Shown: positions 14,668 through 20,073, counted from the stretch's first letter. The stretch is DNA of 30,988 nucleotides from an uncultured Oscillibacter sp. (GCA_951800675.1 CATOKC010000025.1:1-30988); one strand, 5' to 3'. Program-made: numbers and translations. Notes: a model not told the origin generated them from the letters alone.

Positions 14668-16487
14668 TACCTTCTCACCGCCTTTATGATACCGATGAAT
14701 ACCACGGCCAGGATACCAAATGTAAGGATGGTCATAAGCTCCGGCGGGAGGAAGGGGAACACGGCTACGAGGAAATCCAGGAAGCCGCCGAAGAGCTTCG
14801 GGAGCTCGTCGAAGATGGAGAGGACAGCCTCGACAACTGTTTTCAGACGCTCCATCATGCCTTCCACCAGGGCAATGAGAGCGTCCAGGACCTTGCCCAA
14901 AGCGGCCTCAATGAGGCCAATCACGCCGCTGCCGATTGCGCCGATTAAATTCCCCAGCTTGTCCCAGATGGTTTCACCTTCGTCGCCGCCTGGGTCCGTG
15001 CCGGAGCCGCCGCCGGGGGGAATGGTGCCGTCGGAGGATTTGTACTGTTCATGACAGCGGGAGCACTCGAAGATGGTGTAGCCCTGCTGGACTAGCTGGC
15101 CTGTATCGTCGTATTCCGTAGTGACGGTCTGCTTGACCTGCCAGTCGTGGCCCAGGGCGGGAATGGGGTCCTTTTTCGTCTGCTGGCATTTGGAGCAGGT
15201 GGAGAGTTTGGAGCCGGGGACGGTACAGGTGGCGGGGGTGGTGTTGGTTTCCTGCCAGTCGTGATCACAGGGGGGAGTTGTGGAGCCGGAGCCGTCGACC
15301 AAGTAATAAATCGTGTAGTTGTTTGTGATGGTGTCCCCTTCGGTGGTGGTAATTTGGGAGATGGTGATATTTTCGTCTCCGTATGTAATGGTGGCGGTGT
15401 CACCGGATTCCAGGGTTACTTTATAGCTGCGGTCCGAGTAGTCGTAGCTCCAGTTTACAATGGGGACGGTGGTGCCTGTTGCCGGGTTGTAGAAGGTGTT
15501 GTTTGTTTCGTTGACTATAGTGGAATTATCTTCTACTTTGGTGATTTGGCCGTTGTCTCCGACTATGCCGTAGTTTCCGCCAGTGATGGAGGTTGGGCGG
15601 GTGGTGGTGTTGTAGGTGTCGGAGGATATGGAGGAAACCGGGGTTATTCTATAAACAGGGGGGATACCTTGATATGCTACAAGTTGACACTGGGAATCAC
15701 GTGGAATACTGGAAATATTTGAATTACCAGAACGAAGAGAAGAAGAGACCGAAGCACCCGCAGTATAAAAAGTAGAAGTAGTAGAATCGGCCCAATTTTC
15801 ATTTACAGGATGTCTAACGCCATCCGAATCAACATAATATCCAGAAACAGACGGGTTTCCACCGACTATAGAATAATAGCCATCAATAGGGGCAGAACCC
15901 TTAAAATAAACCATTGAGCTCTGATACGAAAAAATTCGTGACCCTGAAATGGGCATAAGAGAAATAAAGTTGCTGGAACAGTTAAAACTGTATGTAAATC
16001 TATCAGCAACAACTCCGCTTGCTTTACCTTCTCCATGTTCACAATATACATAAGAAGTAGAACCACGTACAAATCCAGCTTTAGAAGAACCATGGGACGG
16101 AGACCAAAGCAAACCGCCGCTGGAATTGTAGCCGGGGGCCGGGAGGGTTTCCACGTAGTTGTCGTAGGCGGCGGAGAGGTCCGAAGCGTGAGCAGTAAAG
16201 GTTTTGCCGCAATGCACACAAACGGAAGTATAATAGCCATTTTCCCGGTCCTCAAAGTAGCTATCTGAATGATGTTGGCCATCTGCCGAATTTGGGCAAG
16301 CTGTCATATTAAAAACAGGAAGATGCCCGAGTATTTTTGCTACAATATCATTACTCCCAGAAGCCCAAGAGAAAAAAGAGCTCCTGGAAGTATAATCTTC
16401 CCCCTTAGCATAAGTCGGAATGCTTACAGCCAGCATCAACAAAACAGACATCAAAGCCGCACTACAACGACGAACTATATTTTGCAA
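14667..16487 (-). CDS. pIII-like adsorption protein (minor coat, host attachment)
   Basis: The 606-residue protein opens with a signal peptide: QNIVRRCSAALMSVLLMLAVSIPTYA before KGEDY. No ATG fits; TTG 16487 is chosen, with AGGTGG 9 nt upstream. Residues 60-120 carry a Cys-x-x-Cys domain (CPNSADGQHH...CVHCGKTF). The middle is Ser/Thr/Tyr-rich and beta-like. Two more Cys modules follow (CDHDWQETNTTPATCT...CSKC, ALGHDWQ...CSRC). A flexible PPGGGSGTDPGGDEG linker leads to amphipathic helices and a C-terminal anchor (LMTILTFGILAVVFIGIIKAVRR). Signal peptide, receptor domains, glycine linker and membrane anchor reproduce the pIII plan. The N-terminal half is clearly AT-richer than its surroundings, suggesting exchange of the receptor-binding part. 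Confidence 0.8.
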   Translation of the reverse strand: MQNIVRRCSAALMSVLLMLAVSIPTYAKGEDYTSRSSFFSWASGSNDIVAKILGHLPVFNMTACPNSADGQHHSDSYFEDRENGYYTSVCVHCGKTFTAHASDLSAAYDNYVETLPAPGYNSSGGLLWSPSHGSSKAGFVRGSTSYVYCEHGEGKASGVVADRFTYSFNCSSNFISLMPISGSRIFSYQSSMVYFKGSAPIDGYYSIVGGNPSVSGYYVDSDGVRHPVNENWADSTTSTFYTAGASVSSSLRSGNSNISSIPRDSQCQLVAYQGIPPVYRITPVSSISSDTYNTTTRPTSITGGNYGIVGDNGQITKVEDNSTIVNETNNTFYNPATGTTVPIVNWSYDYSDRSYKVTLESGDTATITYGDENITISQITTTEGDTITNNYTIYYLVDGSGSTTPPCDHDWQETNTTPATCTVPGSKLSTCSKCQQTKKDPIPALGHDWQVKQTVTTEYDDTGQLVQQGYTIFECSRCHEQYKSSDGTIPPGGGSGTDPGGDEGETIWDKLGNLIGAIGSGVIGLIEAALGKVLDALIALVEGMMERLKTVVEAVLSIFDELPKLFGGFLDFLVAVFPFLPPELMTILTFGILAVVFIGIIKAVRR

Positions 16488-16490
16488 GAG

Positions 16491-16543
16491 TTGACACCAC
16501 CTATCAGAACATGATACTATTTCCAGGGAAAAGGAGGTTTCAA
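16491..16543. promoter_or_regulatory. Overlapping face-to-face promoters between adsorption gene and plus-strand membrane gene
   Basis: Plus strand: TTGACA (16491-16496), 18-nt spacer, TACTAT (16515-16520). Minus strand: TTGAAA (16538-16543), 18-nt spacer, TAGTAT (16514-16519). The two -10 boxes are the same base pairs read on opposite strands, so polymerase cannot occupy both. The Shine-Dalgarno of the adsorption gene lies inside the plus promoter spacer. Confidence 0.55.
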
Positions 16544-16544
16544 A

Positions 16545-16889
16545 ATGGAAAGACCTAAACTCAAGTTTTGGCATACTATTGCAGGGTTCATTATCCTGGG
16601 AGCTATAGAAACAATAACTTGGCACTTACCTTCTACAACAACAAAATTCCTAATCCTTGACTTAGTTGAATGGGCTTCTACTATATGGCTACTTCTCTTT
16701 TTTTACATTATCATTCGCAACATCGTCCGGGCCGTAAAGGCCCTGATAGCCCGGCGGAGCTCCGGGGAGGCCGAGGAGCTGGAGCGCCAGCGGGAGGCGG
16801 AGCGGCGGGAGATCGACATGGTGCGGAAGTCGAATGATATCTTGTTACATCTCATTCAAGACGAGCACCGGGAGGAGGGGGACCGCTAG
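16545..16889 (+). CDS. Plus-strand phage membrane protein with coiled-coil tail
   Basis: The 114-residue protein has two hydrophobic segments (HTIAGFIILGAIETITW; LVEWASTIWLLLFFYIIIRNIV) and then a highly charged helix (ARRSSGEAEELERQREAERREIDMVRKSND) predicted as a cytoplasmic coiled coil. It starts at 16545 behind GGAAAAGGAGGTTTCAAA and runs against the structural operon. A superinfection-immunity or host-modifying role would fit an oppositely transcribed, independently promoted gene, but this is conjecture. Its 5' part is AT-rich like the adjacent adhesin N-terminus, and its 3' part is GC-rich, so the gene itself may be mosaic. Its stop shares the CTAG of the convergent 46-residue gene. Confidence 0.75.
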   Translation: MERPKLKFWHTIAGFIILGAIETITWHLPSTTTKFLILDLVEWASTIWLLLFFYIIIRNIVRAVKALIARRSSGEAEELERQREAERREIDMVRKSNDILLHLIQDEHREEGDR

Positions 16890-16910
16890 GGGCGGTCCTT
16901 TTTCTTTTTT
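16880..16910 (+). terminator. Intrinsic terminator of the plus-strand membrane gene
   Basis: GGACCGC (16880-16886), 5-nt loop holding the stop codon, GCGGTCC (16892-16898), followed by TTTTTCTTTTTT. Confidence 0.85.
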
Positions 16911-17026
16911 CGGAACCGGGCCCAAAGACGGGGAACCAGCCGGGCCAGGGAACGGCCCAGGCAGTAGGAACCGCAGACGATGCCATAGATGATGAAGGGC
17001 AGGGCGAAGACGAATAGGGCGGTCAT
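16886..17026 (-). CDS. Small phage membrane protein with basic tail (46 aa)
   Basis: The protein MTALFVFALPFIIYGIVCG... is one membrane helix followed by a basic C-terminus (ARLVPRLWARFRKKKKDRP). That is the arrangement of filamentous-phage coat proteins, whose basic end contacts the packaged DNA. The ATG at 17026 follows GGGGGGCGAGGA. It ends inside the terminator of the opposing gene. Minor coat protein is the likeliest role; no sequence family is recognised. Confidence 0.65.
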   Translation of the reverse strand: MTALFVFALPFIIYGIVCGSYCLGRSLARLVPRLWARFRKKKKDRP

Positions 17027-17038
17027 TCCTCGCCCCCC

Positions 17039-17191
17039 TTAAAACGGATGGATTTCCAACCGGGGGCAGGCCTCTGGGCAATCCGATTCCTGGGCCTCCT
17101 GAATCACAAGGTCCAGGGCCGAGCGGGCCATGGGCCAATTATCGCTTTTAAAGCGGAGCTTCCCGCTTGCGTCGTAGACGAAAAAATACAT
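17039..17191 (-). CDS. Small soluble phage protein (50 aa)
   Basis: The 50-residue frame MYFFVYDASGKLRFKSDNWP... ends CPRLEIHPF. It has no membrane helix and contains two cysteines. It is supported by a perfect AAAGGAGGCACC before the ATG at 17191; this ribosome site directly continues the arm of repeat R5, as at the zot-like gene. It is followed 12 nt later by the 46-residue gene. No family is recognised. Confidence 0.6.
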   Translation of the reverse strand: MYFFVYDASGKLRFKSDNWPMARSALDLVIQEAQESDCPEACPRLEIHPF

Positions 17192-17202
17192 GGTGCCTCC
17201 TT

Positions 17203-17266
17203 TGTAACACGGATTTTCTTCAGGTCGGAGCGGATCAGCGGCACGGCGGCGACCGAGTGTGTTACG
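17203..17266. repeat. 64-bp inverted-end element, copy R5 (long form)
   Basis: TGTAACACG, 46-bp interior, TGTGTTACG. It is exactly 10 bp longer than the other copies, about one helical turn. On the minus strand it runs into the ribosome site of the 50-residue gene. Confidence 0.85.
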
Positions 17267-17334
17267 GATTGAAAATGCGCTTTTAGGACCCTGGCAGATT
17301 TACGGATTGTTCATTAGACGCAATGTCCTTTTTC

Positions 17335-17388
17335 TGGTATAGTGTCAGTGACCAAACATCCACATAAAGCCAATTTGCTGATTGGCTT
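17335..17388 (+). promoter_or_regulatory. Extended -10 promoter and hairpin before the 32-residue peptide gene
   Basis: TGGTATAGT (17335-17343) is an extended -10 element; no good -35 is seen. Just downstream is a perfect hairpin AAGCCAAT/ATTGGCTT (17367-17374 with 17381-17388). An AAAGGAGG at 17396-17403 has no start codon at usable distance. Confidence 0.45.
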
Positions 17389-17453
17389 ACCATAGAAAGG
17401 AGGCAGAGCAGCAAGAGAACATTTATAAATTGAAGAGAAAGGGGGAAGCCAAA

Positions 17454-17552
17454 ATGATGGAAGTTATCAAGACTGCCGTTCATTTTTTCACCAATCCGCT
17501 TGTTATCTTGGCGATTGCTTTAGGATTTGGTAACAAATTCGCCAAAAGGTAA
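17454..17552 (+). CDS. Plus-strand 32-residue membrane peptide
   Basis: The frame MMEVIKTAVHFFTNPLVILA... ends GNKFAKR. It has a short amphipathic start, one membrane helix and a basic end. GAAAGGGGGAAGCCAAA precedes the first ATG, and a strong hairpin follows the stop. The length equals that of Ff pIX and pVII (32-33 residues), and the segment TNPLVILAIALG resembles SNPLLALCVAAG in the major coat candidate, yet it is on the opposite strand. It could be an extra coat protein, or a type I toxin-like peptide. It is too short for statistics, but signals on both sides support it. Confidence 0.55.
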   Translation: MMEVIKTAVHFFTNPLVILAIALGFGNKFAKR

Positions 17553-17565
17553 ACTCCTTCCTCCA

Positions 17566-17600
17566 GGCCCGGTACGCTGGAACGTGCCGGGCCTTCCCCT
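17566..17600 (+). terminator. Hairpin after the 32-residue peptide gene
   Basis: GGCCCGGTACG (17566-17576), 6-nt loop, CGTGCCGGGCC (17583-17593), an 11-bp stem with one G-U pair, followed by TTCCCCT, a weak U tract. Confidence 0.55.
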
Positions 17601-17635
17601 GCCAAGGTCCTGAAAGCGCACTTTCGTTAGTCTGA

Positions 17636-17779
17636 TTACATTCTTTTCCCCCGGCGGACAATCCAGGAGAATATCCCAATGATAATCAGCAGCAGGGCCG
17701 TTCCCAGGAAAAGCGCCAGCTCCGGGACGGCCAGCAGCTGCCGAAGGGTCAAATCGAAAAGCCGGACAATGCCGAGCAT
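17636..17779 (-). CDS. Small phage membrane protein, candidate minor coat (47 aa)
   Basis: The protein MLGIVRLFDLTLRQLLAVPE... has an amphipathic N-terminus, one long membrane helix (LALFLGTALLLIIIGIFSWIV) and the basic end RRGKRM. A strong TTAAGGAGGTATATC precedes the ATG at 17779. It directly follows the major coat candidate, separated by a strong hairpin, matching the position of small coat genes near gene VIII in filamentous phages. Confidence 0.7.
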   Translation of the reverse strand: MLGIVRLFDLTLRQLLAVPELALFLGTALLLIIIGIFSWIVRRGKRM

Positions 17780-17798
17780 GATATACCTCCTTAACGGT

Positions 17799-17821
17799 GG
17801 GGCGGGGCTGGGCCCCGCCCC
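17799..17821 (-). terminator. Attenuating hairpin after the major coat gene
   Basis: GGGGCGGGGC/GCCCCGCCCC, perfect 10-bp stem with a 3-nt loop, 10 nt after the coat stop. There is no U run, so partial termination or mRNA 3' protection is more likely than full stop. Ff phages also have a terminator just after gene VIII. Confidence 0.55.
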
Positions 17822-17830
17822 TTTTCCCGG

Positions 17831-18004
17831 TCAGCCCCGGGCGGCGTTGCGCAATGCGGTGAAGATGCTGATACCAATGGGCAGAAGCCCGGCAGCGACG
17901 CAGAGCGCAAGCAGGGGATTGCTTGTCATCAGCTCCCAGCACTTGCTCATGAGCTGAATGACGGTTTCCATAGCGGCCATAACAGCGGCCATGCCGGTGG
18001 TCAC
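17831..18004 (-). CDS. Candidate major coat protein (pVIII-like)
   Basis: The frame has an amphipathic helix (AVMAAMETVIQLMSKCWELM), then a membrane helix (NPLLALCVAAGLLPIGISIF) and a basic end (TALRNAARG). That is the standard plan of a filamentous major coat protein; no cleavable signal peptide is evident. The start is unclear. GTG 18004 gives 57 residues and ATG 17992 gives 53, but neither has a close ribosome site. The strong AAAGGAGGA upstream instead leads into a 4-codon frame (ATGACTTCATACTGA) that stops 5 nt before the GTG, suggesting coupled re-initiation. It lies just after the tRNA gene. Confidence 0.7.
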   Translation of the reverse strand: MTTGMAAVMAAMETVIQLMSKCWELMTSNPLLALCVAAGLLPIGISIFTALRNAARG

Positions 18005-18044
18005 GGTCTCAGTATGAAGTCATTCCTCCTTTCCCAAAAAGTCA

Positions 18045-18118
18045 TGGTGGCGGGCCCTGGAATCGAACCAGGCTCCCCAGACTCATACTCTGGTGTGCTG
18101 CCTATGCACTAGCCCGCA
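18045..18118 (-). tRNA. tRNA with anticodon AUG (nominally His, atypical), CCA encoded
   Basis: A full cloverleaf can be drawn on the minus strand: D stem GTGC/GCAC with GG in the loop, anticodon stem CCAGA/TCTGG with loop GTATGAG (U33, anticodon AUG), 4-nt variable loop, T stem CCTGG/CCAGG with loop TTCGATT, and an encoded CCA end. The acceptor stem has 6 of 7 pairs; position 1-72 is a U-C mismatch. Bacterial tRNA-His normally has anticodon GUG and an extra G at -1, neither of which is present. It may be a phage tRNA, a decayed one, or a tRNA-like processing signal between rep and coat mRNA. Confidence 0.65.
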
Positions 18119-18123
18119 ATATT

Positions 18124-18177
18124 CGTAACACAGAGCCGCAAGCCAGGTTTCCCGCAGCGGCGTCCGATTGTGTTACA
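18124..18177. repeat. 54-bp inverted-end element, copy R6
   Basis: CGTAACACA, 36-bp interior, TGTGTTACA. On the minus strand the TAA stop of rep lies in one arm; the other arm ends 6 nt before the tRNA. The interior contains GCCGCAAGC, the reverse complement of the GCTTGCGGC shared by R2 and R3. Confidence 0.88.
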
Positions 18178-19168
18178 ATACCGCCCTCCTGGCGGAGCAT
18201 AGGGACTGAAAGTCCAGGATTAACGCCTCCTGCTGGGAGGATATCCGCCCGGCGGAATTGGCGGCGATGCTGTAGATATCCATAATGCCCATGGTTTTCA
18301 TCAGGATATAGAGGGACGGGCCCACTTGACTTTCAATCCAGCCTCGAATACGCTCCACGCCGTGCTGGATGACCTCCCGGGAGACGAGCCGGACCTTGTC
18401 CAGCTCGTCCACGAAGTTCTGCCACCAGTCGCAGACGGTGCACCGGCTGATGTTGCTGTCGTCCCGTTCGATGAAGCTGAATTTGTCGTTAATGACCTGC
18501 GCCGCCAGCTTCCCTACGTTCTCGGAGCCCGTTGCAGCCTCCACAAAGGCGTTGGCGTTGGAGGAGCGCATGACCAGCTCCACCCGTACCCAGTGGCCCT
18601 CTACGCCCTGCTCCAGGGCCTTGTCATAAATCCGGACCCGGAAATCCGAGGAGGGCGCGCCTATGTACACGGTTGCTCCGGCCTTGCTTACGCCGTCGAT
18701 GGATTCATGGATGTCTTTCCATCTCATGCGGCTGTTGACGGCGTTGGCCCGGGTCCTGGCTATGATTTCGTCCATGTCCAGGTATCCCTCCCGGTCATCG
18801 CAAGCGATATCTATACGGGAGACATTGGCGTTTTCATCCGCCGTCAAAAGCTGGAACAGAGCCGGGAAAACGACGCTTTCTTTACCCTGCTTGTCCTTCC
18901 CTCCCAGCTTGGACATGGTTTCAAAGGCCCGGCATCCGTTGCCGGACATGCTCACGCATACGCCCATGTTCTTGAAATGCTGGTTTTCCCTGGGTTCGTG
19001 GCACACGCAGATGTCCGAGAACCGAAGGACCTTGTTATAGCCAAGGAGGCTGTAGCCTGTATCCTGAAACAAGGCCGGGTCTAAGCCCAGGTAGTCCCGG
19101 ATGACTTCATTAGGGTCCTCCTTCTTCACGGAGAATGTCAGCCAGTCTACGCATACTTCGCACTTCAT
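18173..19168 (-). CDS. Phage replication initiator, Rep_trans/RstA-type
   Basis: The protein has 331 residues. The opening MKCEVCVDWLTFSVK and the central block NVSRIDIACDDREGYLDMDEII belong to the replication initiation factor family (Rep_trans, Pfam PF02486), which includes RstA of CTX phage. ATVYIGAPSSDFRVRIYDKALEQG, a following WVRVELVMR and a C-terminal helical domain fit the same family. These proteins nick the double-stranded form to start rolling-circle synthesis; the nicking Tyr is probably in RVRIYDKALEQG. AAGGGTGGACTACCA precedes the ATG at 19168. It follows the ssDNA-binding gene, with a 155-nt spacer that has two hairpins. Confidence 0.87.
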   Translation of the reverse strand: MKCEVCVDWLTFSVKKEDPNEVIRDYLGLDPALFQDTGYSLLGYNKVLRFSDICVCHEPRENQHFKNMGVCVSMSGNGCRAFETMSKLGGKDKQGKESVVFPALFQLLTADENANVSRIDIACDDREGYLDMDEIIARTRANAVNSRMRWKDIHESIDGVSKAGATVYIGAPSSDFRVRIYDKALEQGVEGHWVRVELVMRSSNANAFVEAATGSENVGKLAAQVINDKFSFIERDDSNISRCTVCDWWQNFVDELDKVRLVSREVIQHGVERIRGWIESQVGPSLYILMKTMGIMDIYSIAANSAGRISSQQEALILDFQSLCSARRAVL

Positions 19169-19198
19169 TGGTAGTCCACCCTTCTATCTGTCATGAGT

Positions 19199-19247
19199 AC
19201 CCCCGTGATTACTTCCGGGGGTCCGGGCGGCCCTGCGGGCCCCCCGG
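19199..19247. other. Tandem hairpins between ssDNA-binding gene and rep
   Basis: ACCCCCG/CGGGGGT (19199-19205 with 19216-19222), immediately followed by CCGGGCGGCCC TGC GGGCCCCCCGG (19223-19247, one mismatch). It could be a transcription attenuator that lowers rep expression, or a second origin-related structure. Confidence 0.5.
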
Positions 19248-19272
19248 ATTCCCTGTAGTCTTTCCTTTTCAC

Positions 19273-19311
19273 GGTAACACGGCATATCCTCTCGACATTC
19301 CAGGTATTACC
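19273..19311. repeat. Degenerate inverted-end element, copy R7
   Basis: GGTAACACG and GGTATTACC arms 39 bp end to end. Both arms diverge from the family and the spacing is shorter, so this may be a decayed copy or chance. Confidence 0.35.
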
Positions 19312-19323
19312 AAATTGGACAAC

Positions 19324-19638
19324 TTACTCGTCCAAAGCCGACTCAATAACTCGGCCCTTGTCGTCGAAGAACAGGCGAACCTTGTCGCCGGGAGTCAAGC
19401 TCCGCCACACGTCCGGGTTTACGCACTTCTTTTTCTCCGCCTTGAAGCCGCTGGCCTTGTAGTCCTCGGATTCAAAGGTGCTGACGGGAGAAAATACGTA
19501 CATGTTGTAATAAGGACGCTTTTCCTTGCCGTTATCCGGCTGAAACATGCCGGAAGCCCAACCCAGGAATACATAGCCCTGGTATTCCAGGTCAATTTTC
19601 TTCCCCTGCTTTACTTCGCTCTTCACTTCATTGCTCAT
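19324..19638 (-). CDS. Putative ssDNA-binding protein (gpV-like position)
   Basis: The 104-residue protein starts at 19638 behind AGAAAGGAAGGCTCTAT. GKKIDLEYQGYVFLGWASGMFQP, YYNMYVFSPVSTFES and GDKVRLFFDDKGRVIES are alternating beta-strand patterns that fit an OB-fold. It is small, acidic at its C-terminus (ESALDE), like many ssDNA-binding proteins, and is the first gene of the operon just before rep. In filamentous phages the gene next to the initiator is usually the ssDNA-binding protein that coats new single strands. The fold is inferred from pattern and position only. Confidence 0.6.
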   Translation of the reverse strand: MSNEVKSEVKQGKKIDLEYQGYVFLGWASGMFQPDNGKEKRPYYNMYVFSPVSTFESEDYKASGFKAEKKKCVNPDVWRSLTPGDKVRLFFDDKGRVIESALDE

Positions 19639-19689
19639 ATAGAGCCTTCCTTTCTGGGGTCCTACCCCTACGCTTTATAAAAAATCAGC

Positions 19690-19710
19690 CGGACAACCGA
19701 TCGTTGTCCG
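19690..19710. promoter_or_regulatory. Perfect palindrome at the head of the phage replication operon
   Basis: CGGACAAC, 5-nt spacer, GTTGTCCG, about 50 bp upstream of the first minus-strand phage gene and next to the right junction. It is a candidate operator for lysogeny control. Confidence 0.5.
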
Positions 19711-19738
19711 ACTGTCAAATTACATTATAGAATCCACC

Positions 19739-19752
19739 GGCAGATTATAGGA
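19739..19752. repeat. Right prophage junction repeat (candidate attR core)
   Basis: GGCAGATTATAGGA, identical to 10368-10381. The rpsU promoter begins 23 bp to the right, so the host gene is undisturbed. Confidence 0.65.
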
Positions 19753-19774
19753 AACAGAGATTTTGGAATTTCTC

Positions 19775-19803
19775 TTGACAAGTTTCCTCTAAATCTGTAT
19801 AAT
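19775..19803 (+). promoter_or_regulatory. Sigma-A promoter of rpsU
   Basis: TTGACA (19775-19780), 17-nt spacer, TATAAT (19798-19803): a full consensus promoter, fitting a highly expressed ribosomal gene. Confidence 0.92.
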
Positions 19804-19882
19804 AATGATGTTGAAGCCATATAGTATGGCCCTTAAAGTATCCTGGAAATAGCCGGATACCTCGGAGGGAGGGAAAATATAG

Positions 19883-20065
19883 ATGTCTGAGATCCATGTG
19901 AAGGAAAATGAATCCATCGACAGCGCGCTGAAGCGTTTTAAGCGCAGCTGCGCCAAGGCCGGCGTCCTGGCCGAGGTCCGGAAGCGGGAGCATTACGAGA
20001 GTCCCAGCGTGAAGCGGCGCAAGAAGTCTGAGGCCGCCCGCAAGAACAAGAAGCGTTATTACTAA
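19883..20065 (+). CDS. rpsU: 30S ribosomal protein S21
   Basis: The 60-residue basic protein is S21 of the small ribosomal subunit, which acts near the 3' end of 16S rRNA during initiation. The sequence [40 protein letters not shown] and the Lys/Arg-rich tail are diagnostic. GGAGGGAGGG precedes the ATG. It has a consensus promoter and a strong terminator, so it is monocistronic. Confidence 0.97.
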   Translation: MSEIHVKENESIDSALKRFKRSCAKAGVLAEVRKREHYESPSVKRRKKSEAARKNKKRYY

Positions 20066-20073
20066 GCGTTTTG

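Larger units (their letters stand above)
10368..19752. mobile_element. Inovirus-type (filamentous phage) prophage, about 9.4 kb
   Basis: The element is bounded by a 14-bp direct repeat and lies between the divergent leuA and rpsU promoters. Read on the minus strand the order is ssDNA-binding protein, Rep, tRNA, major coat candidate, small membrane proteins, pIII-like adsorption protein, three small/proline-rich membrane proteins and a Zot/pI-type ATPase. This is the replication-structure-assembly order of inoviruses. Plus-strand genes are two small probable regulators, an IS30-family transposase, and two small membrane proteins. No secretin (pIV) is present, as expected for a single-membrane host that needs no outer-membrane exit channel. 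Rep, Zot and the pIII-like gene are intact, so the prophage could be functional. Rep, Zot and coat-like proteins in this order is strong evidence; host range and activity are unknown. Confidence 0.88.

Noticed and set aside
17283..17483. 66-codon minus-strand frame
   Set aside because: It has no ribosome site and lies antisense to the promoter, hairpin and start of the 32-residue peptide gene.
11236..18177. Integron attC sites or a CRISPR array
   Set aside because: The arms lack the GTTRRRY/RYYYAAC core and there is no integron integrase. Copies are dispersed kilobases apart, so it is not a CRISPR.
19711..19760. Host dif site as the phage attachment site (Xer-dependent integration)
   Set aside because: TTATAGGA resembles one Xer arm of Firmicute dif, but the second arm (like AGTTTACATAA) is not at the required distance on either junction.
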